A DNA stretch of 23,070 bases from assembly GCA_016295795.1 (NCBI GenBank), contig JAEDKN010000013.1:1-23070 (forward strand). The letters are read 5' to 3'. Every line of letters begins with the position of its first letter. The stretch's first letter is position 1. Shown piece after piece: positions 7,994-16,093 of the stretch. Position numbers and translations under genes: made by a program. This DNA is from Bacilli bacterium (GTDB taxonomy: Bacteria > Bacillota_I > Bacilli_A > RF39 > UBA660). Below the pieces are notes generated by a model. That model was given only the letters and a program-made list of their open reading frames with translations, was not told where the DNA came from and searched no databases.

Positions 7994-8020
7994 ATTATAA
8001 CGTTTTTTATTTTTTGTCAA
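7994..8020 (-). promoter_or_regulatory. Promoter for Flp-like pilin
   Basis: On the minus strand a perfect TTGACA (8020-8015) precedes TATAAT (7999-7994). The spacing of 15 nt is short; TAATAT two bases further on gives 17. Transcription would start about 25 nt before the pilin ATG. Confidence 0.7.
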
Positions 8021-8057
8021 ATCTTTTTTATATATACAATAAAAAAGGTTGTAAATT

Positions 8058-8086
8058 TTGACTGTAAAGACAAATTATGCTATATT
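8058..8086 (+). promoter_or_regulatory. Promoter for DUF192 gene
   Basis: TTGACT (8058-8063), a 17-nt spacer and TATATT (8081-8086) form a good sigma-A-like promoter, divergent from the pilin promoter. The start would be near 8093, leaving a very short leader in front of the ATG at 8103, with AGGTGA at 8092-8097. Confidence 0.75.
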
Positions 8087-8102
8087 TAGCTAGGTGAAGA
8101 GT

Positions 8103-8414
8103 ATGAAAATCGAAATAAATGATAAGAGTATTCCTTTAAGAGATGCAAATACTCTAGGTAAAAAAATTATAGGATTGATGTTTAAAAAAAATATAAATTA
8201 TGCTCTAAGATTAAGATGCAATGGAATTCACACATTTTTTATGAGAGAAAAAATTGACGTTATTCTAACTGATAAAACCAACAATGTTTTATTTATATAT
8301 AGAAATCTTAATAAAAACAGAATTATTCTACCAAAAAAAAATGTATATTATACATATGAACTTCCAAAAAATACTATTAAGGAATACATAAGAAAAATAA
8401 GAATTGTCGATTAA
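8103..8414 (+). CDS. DUF192 family protein
   Basis: The 103-residue product matches the DUF192 fold by its conserved block: IHTFFMREKIDVILTD (about residues 44-59), then LFIYRNL and a C-terminal YYTYELPKNTI. The N-terminal part (RDANTLGKKIIGLMFKK) corresponds to the usual 'A.T..ER..GLM' segment. It lacks the secretion signal seen on many family members, so it is probably cytoplasmic. The biochemical role of DUF192 is not settled. ATG at 8103 is chosen because AGGTGA ends 5 nt before it; the in-frame GTG at 8094 lies inside that site. It is one of only two plus-strand genes here and converges on uppP, with its stop codon inside the shared hairpin. Confidence 0.85.
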   Translation: MKIEINDKSIPLRDANTLGKKIIGLMFKKNINYALRLRCNGIHTFFMREKIDVILTDKTNNVLFIYRNLNKNRIILPKKNVYYTYELPKNTIKEYIRKIRIVD

Positions 8415-8427
8415 CAATTCTTATTTT
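8394..8427. terminator. Bidirectional terminator shared by DUF192 gene and uppP
   Basis: AAAATAAGAATTGT (8394-8407) and ACAATTCTTATTTT (8414-8427) pair perfectly over 14 bp with a 6-nt loop, and the A/T ends supply T runs in both directions. The DUF192 stop (8412-8414) and the uppP stop (8421-8423) both lie inside it, so the hairpin includes coding sequence of both genes. Confidence 0.9.
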
Positions 8428-9230
8428 AATATTGCACAAAGAATTACTATTATACCCAATATTATCCTATACCACATAAATAATTTGAAATCGTTTTTTC
8501 TAAGATATTTTAATAAGAAACTAATACAAATCATTCCTATTATAAATGAAGTAAGTACACCTATTATAAACATAGATAAATTAGCTATAATTAAATCTAT
8601 AGTTCCATCTTTTAATATATGAATAACTACAGCCCCTAACACTACAGGTGCCGATAAATAAAATGAAAACTTAGCAGAATCTTCTCTTTTTAAATTCATT
8701 GCCCTACCAGCTGCAATTGTTGTTCCACTTCTTGAAAATCCAGGTATTAACGCAAAAACTTGACTACACCCAATTAATATAGCATTCTTTAAACTCATAT
8801 CAGATATTTCTTTAACTTGTTTAGATTTTTTATCTACTAAATAGATTATAACTCCCATAACTATAAGAGCTAAGGCGATAAGAATATAATTATTCCTTAT
8901 AGCATCTTCTATGACATCTTCAAATAAAACTCCAACAATAGCAGCAGGTATTGTAGCTACTACTATATACCAAAATATTCTACCATTTGGTTCCTTAACA
9001 CCCTTAGTTAATCCTGATTTTATAATATTTATAAAATCTTTAAAGAAATATATTCCTATCGCAAGTAATGTTCCAAAATGTAGTGCTATATCAAAAGACA
9101 ATTCTAAATCCGGAGTAATACTACTTCCTATTCCGAAAAGATTTCTAAATATAATTAAATGCGCACTAGATGATATAGGCAAAAATTCTGCAATCCCCTG
9201 AATAATTCCTAAAATTATAATCTCAAACAT
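8421..9230 (-). CDS. uppP: Undecaprenyl-diphosphatase (BacA/UppP)
   Basis: This 269-residue membrane enzyme dephosphorylates undecaprenyl diphosphate to recycle the lipid carrier for peptidoglycan and other wall polymers, and its presence implies a cell wall. Motif 1, GIAEFLPISSSAH (residues 12-24, with the conserved Glu and Ser/His), and motif 2, GFSRSGTT (164-171, with the key Arg), are intact. Seven to eight hydrophobic helices fit the family. The ATG has AAGGAGAGG upstream. The 48-nt gap to the upstream 226-aa gene has a TATAAT (9275-9270) but no convincing -35 and no terminator, so uppP may also be reached from the lon transcript. It is flanked on its 3' side by the shared terminator. 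Confidence 0.97.
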   Translation of the reverse strand: MFEIIILGIIQGIAEFLPISSSAHLIIFRNLFGIGSSITPDLELSFDIALHFGTLLAIGIYFFKDFINIIKSGLTKGVKEPNGRIFWYIVVATIPAAIVGVLFEDVIEDAIRNNYILIALALIVMGVIIYLVDKKSKQVKEISDMSLKNAILIGCSQVFALIPGFSRSGTTIAAGRAMNLKREDSAKFSFYLSAPVVLGAVVIHILKDGTIDLIIANLSMFIIGVLTSFIIGMICISFLLKYLRKNDFKLFMWYRIILGIIVILCAILK

Positions 9231-9278
9231 AATACCTCTCCTTATTATTACTTAATAATATTATCATATATTATAAAA

Positions 9279-9959
9279 TTAGAAAAGGCTTTTATTCTTA
9301 ACTTTTTGTTTTTGTACCTTATCATAGTTTTTTAAAGTCCTAGCCTGATAAGCTCTATATTTAATCCATTCTTTATAATTATCAAATTTATCAGTATCAG
9401 GATATGATATAATATGTCCTATTGTATTGAAAGTAAAATCACTACATTCATCTAGATATTCATTAAATATTAAATTGGCAGTAGGAAGAAAATATATATC
9501 ATTTTCTAATGACTCTGCAGCTTCAAAATCAAATTCTCTTTCAAACGCTTCTAATTTTAGAACATTCTCATAATCTGATGCTACAATCTTATCAAACTTA
9601 ATATCACGATTAAGAATATATGGAACTTTCAAAGCATTTAATTTTATTGCACCATATTGTGATTTGTATTCTTCTTTAAATCCTATGTTTAAAGATTTAA
9701 CTTTTTCAAATTCTCTTAATATATGTTTTTCTTTTCCATTAAGTCCACAATGATTACTTATATCAAGAATTTGATTCATTAAGAATTCTATTCTTTGATA
9801 TATATAAAATTTATATCCAGGATCATACATCATAAATTTATTTAAATTATCTATAAACTCCTTGTACTCTTCTTCATTATTTAAAACCTCATAGAGCATT
9901 TCTTCATCAAATGTATTTATTTGATATTTAGTTTTTAATTCGCTTAACATTTTTTTCAT
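9279..9959 (-). CDS. Hypothetical 226-residue protein downstream of lon
   Basis: I do not recognise this protein. It is 226 residues, soluble-looking, rich in Lys, Glu, Phe and Tyr, with a predicted helical N-terminal half (residues 1-100) and an aromatic C-terminal half ending in a basic tail (KVQKQKVKNKSLF). Cysteine is scarce and no catalytic motif, signal peptide or membrane helix is evident. The ATG starts 5 nt after the lon stop. The lon TGA lies within GGTGATATAA, which also serves as its ribosome binding site, so it is almost certainly translated together with Lon. A link to Lon (substrate, adaptor) or only shared expression are both possible. Confidence 0.8.
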   Translation of the reverse strand: MKKMLSELKTKYQINTFDEEMLYEVLNNEEEYKEFIDNLNKFMMYDPGYKFYIYQRIEFLMNQILDISNHCGLNGKEKHILREFEKVKSLNIGFKEEYKSQYGAIKLNALKVPYILNRDIKFDKIVASDYENVLKLEAFEREFDFEAAESLENDIYFLPTANLIFNEYLDECSDFTFNTIGHIISYPDTDKFDNYKEWIKYRAYQARTLKNYDKVQKQKVKNKSLF

Positions 9960-9964
9960 TTATA

Positions 9965-12271
9965 TCACCATACTTTCTTAAAAATTTCTATATAATCGTT
10001 CACTAATATGAATTCAATTTTATCTTTTATATTATCAGGTATTTCTTCCAAATCAGGTTCATTATCTTTTGGCAAAAACACTTTCTTTATGTTAGATCTA
10101 GAAGCAGCAATGATTTTTTCTTTTAGTCCGCCAATAGCTAATACTTTACCAGTTAAAGTAATCTCTCCAGTCATTGCGATAGAGCTATCTACACTTTTGT
10201 TTAACAGAGCACTAAGAAGAGCTGTAGTAAGAGTAACACCGGCACTAGGCCCCTCTTTAGGAATTGCACCTTCAGGTATATGAATATGAAAATCATTTTC
10301 TTGAAACAACGAATCATCAAGTTTAAAATTCTTACTATTAGCCTTAATAAAGCTTAATGAAATCATAGCTGATTCTCTCATTACTTCACCTAATGATCCA
10401 GTTAAAATCAAGTCACCTTTTCCTTTATAGAAGGTAACTTCGATAGGAAGTATATCTCCTCCATATGGAGTATATGCTAATCCGTTTACTATCCCCTTAG
10501 CATTCTTTTTATTGTTTTCATTATTAATAAACTTCTTATTACCTAAATATTTTTTCACATCATCATTATTTATTATGCAACTATCTTTAGCATTATTCAT
10601 AACAATGTCTTTGACTATTTTCCTTATTATAGTTGCGATTTCCCTATCAAGCTCTCTTACTCCTGCTTCTTTTGTATAATTTCTTATTATTGTAAGAATA
10701 GCATCATCACTAAATTTAATCTTTTTTATATCAAGACCATGTTCTGTTATTTCTTTAGGTATAAGGTGTTTTTTTGCTATATCGAGTTTTTCATATTCAG
10801 TATAAGAATATAATTCTATTATTTCAAGTCTGTCCCTTAACTCAAAGGGAATCTGTTCTATATAATTTGCAGTTGTAATAAACATAACATTGCTTAAATC
10901 AAACTCTTCTTCTATAAAATGATCAACAAAATGTTTATTCTGTTCTGGATCTAAAACTTCTAATAAACTTGATGCAGGATCCCCTTTTATATCTTTTGTC
11001 ATTTTATCTATTTCATCTATTATAAATACAGGATTTGTAGTTTGTGCTTTCTTCATACCTTGAATTATAAGGCCTGGATTTGCCCCTAAATAAGTCCTTC
11101 TATGTCCTACTATCTCAGCCTCATCATTAATTCCACCGACAGATATCTTTGCACATTTTCTATTTATACTCTTAGCAATAGATTTAGCAAGAGAAGTCTT
11201 ACCTACTCCTGGAGGCCCTACAAAGCAAAGAATAGGGCTTCTAAGATTATTACTCTTTTGTTTGACAGCCAAATATTCTATAATACGTTCTTTTACTTTT
11301 TCTAATCCATAATGTGTATCATCTAAACACTTTTTAACTTTATTTAAATCAGTAACATCTTTAGTAAAATTATTCCAAGGAAGATTTAAAAGCCAATCTA
11401 TATAATTTCTTATTATTCCTATCTCGGGTGAATTAACATTACTTGTTTCATATCTCTTCATCTCATAGTTTAGTTTTTCTTTAACCTTTCTTGGACATTT
11501 TAGTTTGTCTATCTTCTCTTTCAACGATTCTATATCAGTATCTTTGTCATTAACTTCGCCAAGTTCCTCTTTTATTGCCTTTATTTTTTCTCTTAATACA
11601 TATTCCTTTTGAGAATCCTCAAGTTGCCTAGTAACCTCTGATTCTATTTGCTTTTCAAGTTTTAATATTTCCATATCTCGATTTATATCATCTAAAATCA
11701 TCTTAACACGACTAGTTGATGATACCTCTTCGATATATTCTTTTTTTCTTTCGAATGTGGTTGGTAGAAAAAGCGCAATTATATCAGTTAGCCTACTAAT
11801 ACTTGTTATACCAGAGGTTTGAGCTAGTACAGAATTAGACATATATGGAACCTCTTTAACATAAATTTCTATGTGCTTATTAAGTGCCCTAGAATAAGCT
11901 AGTTCCTCTTTAGGATCTAATTCTTCCTCCAAAGCATTGCTTACCATTGCTTCAAACACATTATCTTCTTTAGTATACGCATGAACCGAAACACGATTAA
12001 CACCAGCAAGAATAATCCTAGTTTTCCCATTTGGCATATCTATTTTCATTTTTATATTAGCTAAAACTCCTATTTTAGGAAGTTCTTCTATTTCAGGATC
12101 GATCTCTAATAAATCTTTAGGATTTATTATAACAAGATTATTTTCATAAAATGACTCAGCTAAAGAAATAACCTTTTTATCATTATCATTATCAAATTCT
12201 AGTCTAATTTCACTCCAAGGAAAAAGAACCATATTTCTAATTAACAAAACTGGTAAGCTTGTTTTAGTCAT
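9965..12271 (-). CDS. lon: ATP-dependent protease Lon
   Basis: This 768-residue protein is a full-length LonA protease that unfolds and degrades damaged and regulatory proteins. The N-terminal substrate-binding domain (1-200), a coiled-coil region (200-260), the AAA+ module with Walker A GPPGVGKT (352-359) and Walker B FIIDEID, and the C-terminal peptidase are all present. The catalytic dyad is Ser676 (in GPSAG) and Lys719 (in GLKEK). It starts at an ATG behind AGGAGGTGG. No CIRCE or CtsR operator was found near the promoter. It ends in TGG-TGA, which shows that TGA is read as stop here. In B. subtilis lonA is in the same wider region as spoVID-ysxE-valS. Confidence 0.98.
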   Translation of the reverse strand: MTKTSLPVLLIRNMVLFPWSEIRLEFDNDNDKKVISLAESFYENNLVIINPKDLLEIDPEIEELPKIGVLANIKMKIDMPNGKTRIILAGVNRVSVHAYTKEDNVFEAMVSNALEEELDPKEELAYSRALNKHIEIYVKEVPYMSNSVLAQTSGITSISRLTDIIALFLPTTFERKKEYIEEVSSTSRVKMILDDINRDMEILKLEKQIESEVTRQLEDSQKEYVLREKIKAIKEELGEVNDKDTDIESLKEKIDKLKCPRKVKEKLNYEMKRYETSNVNSPEIGIIRNYIDWLLNLPWNNFTKDVTDLNKVKKCLDDTHYGLEKVKERIIEYLAVKQKSNNLRSPILCFVGPPGVGKTSLAKSIAKSINRKCAKISVGGINDEAEIVGHRRTYLGANPGLIIQGMKKAQTTNPVFIIDEIDKMTKDIKGDPASSLLEVLDPEQNKHFVDHFIEEEFDLSNVMFITTANYIEQIPFELRDRLEIIELYSYTEYEKLDIAKKHLIPKEITEHGLDIKKIKFSDDAILTIIRNYTKEAGVRELDREIATIIRKIVKDIVMNNAKDSCIINNDDVKKYLGNKKFINNENNKKNAKGIVNGLAYTPYGGDILPIEVTFYKGKGDLILTGSLGEVMRESAMISLSFIKANSKNFKLDDSLFQENDFHIHIPEGAIPKEGPSAGVTLTTALLSALLNKSVDSSIAMTGEITLTGKVLAIGGLKEKIIAASRSNIKKVFLPKDNEPDLEEIPDNIKDKIEFILVNDYIEIFKKVW

Positions 12272-12300
12272 GGTTCCACCTCCTACAAAGTATGCTTACT

Positions 12301-12329
12301 ATTATAACTTTTTTATATATAAAACACAA
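12301..12329 (-). promoter_or_regulatory. Promoter for lon
   Basis: On the minus strand TTGTGT (12329-12324), a 17-nt spacer and TATAAT (12306-12301) lie about 30 nt before the lon ATG. The -10 is perfect and the -35 partial. The leader is short, with the AGGAGGTGG site only. Confidence 0.65.
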
Positions 12330-12401
12330 GTATATTTAATTAAATTTTATCCTGCTTTTTAAAATTTATTAATACTATATTTTATCTCTTAAATTGATTG
12401 T

Positions 12402-12428
12402 AAAAAAACTATCAAACTGATAGTTTTT
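12402..12428. terminator. Orphan hairpin terminator upstream of lon promoter
   Basis: AAAAACTATCA (12404-12414) and TGATAGTTTTT (12418-12428) pair perfectly over 11 bp around a 3-nt loop, with seven T residues on the minus-strand exit. It is a second terminator downstream of the sigma gene, about 115 nt after that gene's own terminator and before the lon promoter. The intervening 12430-12540 holds an ORF of 24 codons from a GTG at 12512 with no ribosome binding site and a poor promoter match; I see no supported gene there. Confidence 0.75.
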
Positions 12429-12542
12429 AATACTTTAATTAGTCTTTATTTAACTTCAGAAGTTTTATTTTCTCAACAAAATTTGATATCTGTATTTTCA
12501 GAAAAGTGCACACAAAATTAATATGATACCGAAACAGTATAC

Positions 12543-12575
12543 AAAAAAGAATTCAATATAAGGTATGAATTCTTT
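12543..12575 (-). terminator. Terminator after sigma factor gene
   Basis: AAAGAATTCA and TGAATTCTTT (12575-12566 and 12555-12546 on the minus strand) form a 10-bp stem with a 10-nt loop, ending in TTTTTT. It begins within a few bases of the sigma gene stop. Confidence 0.85.
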
Positions 12576-12579
12576 CATA

Positions 12580-13440
12580 TTATTTTTTATAAATTTTTAC
12601 TTTATTTCGATTAAGCGATTTTTTTATACTAATACAATCAATATCTTGTGGTTCATAAACATCAAGATTATCTATCATATTTATTTCTTTGCTTGAATAA
12701 TTATCAAAATATTCATAAATTGCTTGTGGATTTTTTTCTTTTTCAGCTTTTATCGATTTAGTACTTTTATGTTCTCGTAGTTCAATTACACCTTGTTCTT
12801 TCAAATTATTACCAAGTCTTTTTACTATTTTATCTATTAATCTAGAAACATAGGATTGAGATAGATTAAGCTTTTGTGCAATTTCATATTGTGTATATCT
12901 ATAATCATCATAAAAGCCAAAACTCATCATAATAATTTGCCTATCACGATCTGATAAATTATTAATTGCATTTCTTAGAATAGAATGGACCTCATTATGT
13001 GTATAATCATCCTCAATATTGGTATTATCTTTTAAGACATCTTTTAATTTTAACTCGTTACCATCATTACTGTAATTAATTGTTCTATCTAAACTATCTA
13101 GGTCTTTATCTTTTTTTGTATTTCTCAAATGCATTAATATTTCATTATCTATACATCTTGTTGCGTAAGTAGCAAATTCTACATTCCTTGATATATCAAA
13201 AGTATTTATAGCATTCATTAATCCAATGTTTCCAATAGAAATTAGATCTTTCTTGTCATACTTGGCAAATTTAAATTTATTTACCACTTCATATATAACC
13301 AATCTGATATTGTGCATCGCAATTTTTTCTTTTGCAGTTTGATCACCCTGTTCCATTTTACGAAACAATTCATATATTTCACTCTTATTTAAAGGTTTAG
13401 GTAATTTGTATGCATCAATAAACAGTTCATCAGCATTCAT
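12580..13440 (-). CDS. Sporulation-type sigma-70 factor (SigE/SigK-like)
   Basis: This RNA polymerase sigma factor has 286 residues from the ATG at 13440; GAGG 6 nt upstream favours it over an in-frame GTG at 13452. After a short N-terminus, LPKPLNKSE and the GDQTAKEKIAMHNIRLV segment resemble mature SigE/SigK. Region 2 (about 40-110) includes DLISIGNIGLMNAINTF and FATYATRCIDNEILMHLR, close to the SigE/SigK form. Region 4 (about 160-212) includes LSDRDRQIIMM and YTQYEIAQKLNLSQSYVSRL, a helix-turn-helix. It lacks the hydrophobic pro-sequence of SigE and carries a tail of about 70 residues with no recognised motif. It follows valS by 112 nt, and its own promoter is uncertain. SigF/SigG or a divergent general sigma are less likely alternatives. 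Confidence 0.85.
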   Translation of the reverse strand: MNADELFIDAYKLPKPLNKSEIYELFRKMEQGDQTAKEKIAMHNIRLVIYEVVNKFKFAKYDKKDLISIGNIGLMNAINTFDISRNVEFATYATRCIDNEILMHLRNTKKDKDLDSLDRTINYSNDGNELKLKDVLKDNTNIEDDYTHNEVHSILRNAINNLSDRDRQIIMMSFGFYDDYRYTQYEIAQKLNLSQSYVSRLIDKIVKRLGNNLKEQGVIELREHKSTKSIKAEKEKNPQAIYEYFDNYSSKEINMIDNLDVYEPQDIDCISIKKSLNRNKVKIYKK

Positions 13441-13552
13441 GTTTTTCCTCACTTTCTCTCAAACTTCAATACTGCATATACTGATTAACATCATAAACAC
13501 CTTTTCACTACCAATAAACAACTATGACTTTAATTTAAAAATCTATAAATGA

Positions 13553-16093
13553 TTAATTTTTATTTATTAACTGAGCAAGTCTATTCTCTTCTTCATCTAA
13601 CTTTTTACGATCTAAATCAACTATGTTTTTTGGTGCTTTGTTAACATAATTTTCATTAGAAAGTAGATTTTTTCTTCTCTCAATAGATTTCTTCAATGTA
13701 TCTATCTCTTCCAAAATTTTACTATTATCTATTTCTTGTCCTTTATAATAATAAGTAATATTTATATTATTAGAAGTATAGTTGACATTTAATAAAGACT
13801 TATCTTCCTCATTAATTATTTTATCATCTTGTATCTTTAATTGAGACTTATAAATGCTTTCCAAATCATTAGATACTTCTAATTTAACAAAAGCATCTTT
13901 TGTAATATTATTATTTGCCTTTAAATTTCTAATCGCAATAATATCCTTCATAACTTTATCCATAATTTCTTTATCATTATCAAAGATATATTTTTTATCT
14001 ACTTTTGGATAATTAGAAATCATAATGGATTCTTCTTCCTTAATAGGTAACTTCGAATAAATTTCTTCAGTAACATATGGCATTATTGGATGAAGCATTT
14101 TTAAAATATCGGTAAGTACTCTAAGTAATACACTTTTAGTTGTATTATTCATATTTATTTTTGCAAGTTCAATATACCAATCACAGAAATCATCCCAAGC
14201 AAATGAATAAAGAATATTTCCTACATTATTAAATTCATATTTATCCATGTTTTTTCTAACATCTTTAATGGTTTTGTTTAATTTGGTTAAAATCCACTTA
14301 TCACTCAACGAAAGATCATCTAATGTATAATCTTCTTTATTAAATCCTTCAAGATTCATTAACACAAAACGTGATGCATTCCAAAGCTTATTAATAAAGT
14401 TCCAAGTTGATTTTATCTTCTCTTCGTCATATCTTAAATCCATTCCAGGTGCTGAAGAAGTCGACAAAAAATATCTAAGAGAATCGCATCCATACTCTTC
14501 TATAACATCCATAGGATCTACGCCATTGCCTAATGACTTAGACATTTTTCTTCCATTTTTATCACGAATAAGTCCATGAATTAAGCAATCACCAAACGGT
14601 CTAGAACCTGTAAAATGTAAACCTTGGAAAGTCATTCTATTAACCCAAAAAGGAATAATATCATATCCAGTTACTAAAACATCATTTGGATAATATCTTT
14701 TTATATCTTCTGTATTATCAGGCCAACCCAATGTTGAAAAAGGCCAAAGAGCACTACTAAACCATGTATCAAGTACATCTGGATCCTGTATCCATCCTTC
14801 TCCTTCTGGAGGTGTTGTTCCAACATACACTTCTTCACCCTTATACCAAGCTGGAATCCTATGTCCCCACCAAAGCTGTCTTGAAATACACCAGTCATAT
14901 GTAATTTCCATCCAGTGATTCATAACTTTCTCAAAACGTGCTGGAACAAAATTTACCTTAGTATCTTTATTTTTTTGATTTTCCAATACTCTGTCTGCTA
15001 AAGGTCTCATTTTAACAAACCATTGTTTTGATAAATAAGGCTCAACTACAACATCTGTTCTTTCACTATGACCCACACTATGAGTCATTTCTTCAATTTT
15101 TATGAGTAGGTCTTTTTCTTTTAAATCTTTAACTAGTGCATCCCTACATTCTTCTCTAGTCATGCCTTGATAAACCCCAGCATTTTCATTCATTGTTGCG
15201 TCTGGATTCATTACTACAACTCTTTCTAAGTTATGTCGATTTCCTACTTCAAAGTCATTAGGATCATGTGCAGGAGTAATTTTAACTACACCAGTACCAA
15301 ATTCTGGATCAGCATGAATGTCTCCAACAATTGGTATTAGTTTATTAACAATAGGAAGAAGAACGTTTTTTCCTATCAAATGCTTGTATCTCTCATCACT
15401 TGGATTAACCGCAACCGCAGTATCACCAAATAAAGTTTCAGGACGAGTTGTTGCTACCTCTAAGTACTCATCACTACCTTCTATGAAATACTTTATATGA
15501 TAAAATGCTCCCTTATCCTCTTTATATATAACTTCTTCGTTAGATAATGCAGTCATTGCTTCTGGATCCCAATTTATAATTCTTTCTCCTCTATAAATCA
15601 ATCCTTCATTATATAAATCAACAAATACTTTTGTAACAGATTTAGAAAGCCCATCATCTAAAGTAAATCTCTCTTTACTATAATCTAGAGAAAGTCCCAT
15701 CTTTGCCCATTGTGCATGAATATTCTCTGCATATTCTCTTTTCCAATCCCAGGCAACATTAAGCCATTCTTGTCTATCCATTTCTCTAGGTTTAATCCCC
15801 ATATCTTTAAGTTTTTTGTCAACTTTAGCTTGTGTCGCAATGCCCGCATGATCCATACCTGGAAGCCATAATGTATCATATCCATCCATTCTTTTATAAC
15901 GAATAATAATATCTTGAAGAGTTGTATTCCATGCATGTCCTAAATGTAATTTACCAGTTACATTTGGTGGAGGTATAACTATACAAAATGGTTTCTTAGT
16001 TTTATCTTTTCCGCATTTAAAATAATCCTTTTCTAGCCAAAAATCATACTTGTTTTTTTCTACCTCTAAGTGATTGTATTTTTTTTCTAACAT
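13553..16093 (-). CDS. valS: Valyl-tRNA synthetase
   Basis: This 846-residue class I synthetase charges tRNA-Val. The HIGH-type motif is HLGHA (50-54, in PPPNVTGKLHLGHA), the KMSKS motif is at 516-520, and the CP1 editing domain lies between them with TTRPETLFGDTAVAVNP. The C-terminal arm is the valine-specific coiled coil (about 770-846). The ATG is preceded by AAAAGGAG 8 nt upstream, so the start is well supported even though it overlaps the end of the HD-domain gene by 50 nt. Both genes lie behind the Val T-box at 16840-17056. No clear terminator follows; the sigma gene begins 112 nt on. Confidence 0.98.
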   Translation of the reverse strand: MLEKKYNHLEVEKNKYDFWLEKDYFKCGKDKTKKPFCIVIPPPNVTGKLHLGHAWNTTLQDIIIRYKRMDGYDTLWLPGMDHAGIATQAKVDKKLKDMGIKPREMDRQEWLNVAWDWKREYAENIHAQWAKMGLSLDYSKERFTLDDGLSKSVTKVFVDLYNEGLIYRGERIINWDPEAMTALSNEEVIYKEDKGAFYHIKYFIEGSDEYLEVATTRPETLFGDTAVAVNPSDERYKHLIGKNVLLPIVNKLIPIVGDIHADPEFGTGVVKITPAHDPNDFEVGNRHNLERVVVMNPDATMNENAGVYQGMTREECRDALVKDLKEKDLLIKIEEMTHSVGHSERTDVVVEPYLSKQWFVKMRPLADRVLENQKNKDTKVNFVPARFEKVMNHWMEITYDWCISRQLWWGHRIPAWYKGEEVYVGTTPPEGEGWIQDPDVLDTWFSSALWPFSTLGWPDNTEDIKRYYPNDVLVTGYDIIPFWVNRMTFQGLHFTGSRPFGDCLIHGLIRDKNGRKMSKSLGNGVDPMDVIEEYGCDSLRYFLSTSSAPGMDLRYDEEKIKSTWNFINKLWNASRFVLMNLEGFNKEDYTLDDLSLSDKWILTKLNKTIKDVRKNMDKYEFNNVGNILYSFAWDDFCDWYIELAKINMNNTTKSVLLRVLTDILKMLHPIMPYVTEEIYSKLPIKEEESIMISNYPKVDKKYIFDNDKEIMDKVMKDIIAIRNLKANNNITKDAFVKLEVSNDLESIYKSQLKIQDDKIINEEDKSLLNVNYTSNNINITYYYKGQEIDNSKILEEIDTLKKSIERRKNLLSNENYVNKAPKNIVDLDRKKLDEEENRLAQLINKN

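Noticed and set aside
9270..9298. Promoter for uppP.
   Set aside because: A TATAAT is present, but the region 17-18 nt upstream (AGAATA or AAGAAT) is a poor -35, so it was not listed as a feature.
9965..9967. TGA codon as tryptophan (Mycoplasma-type code).
   Set aside because: TGA ends lon right after a TGG codon and overlaps the next ribosome binding site; TGA also ends miaB, spoVID-like and the small membrane gene.
12272..12400. CIRCE or CtsR heat-shock operator near lon.
   Set aside because: Neither the CIRCE inverted repeat nor the GGTCAAA direct repeat of CtsR is present in the upstream region.
12430..12540. 24-codon frame starting at GTG upstream of the lon promoter.
   Set aside because: No ribosome binding site and no homologue recognised; it is noted only with the orphan terminator.
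14701..14898. Open frames overlapping valS in other phases.
   Set aside because: They have no independent start signals and sit inside a conserved, intact synthetase gene.
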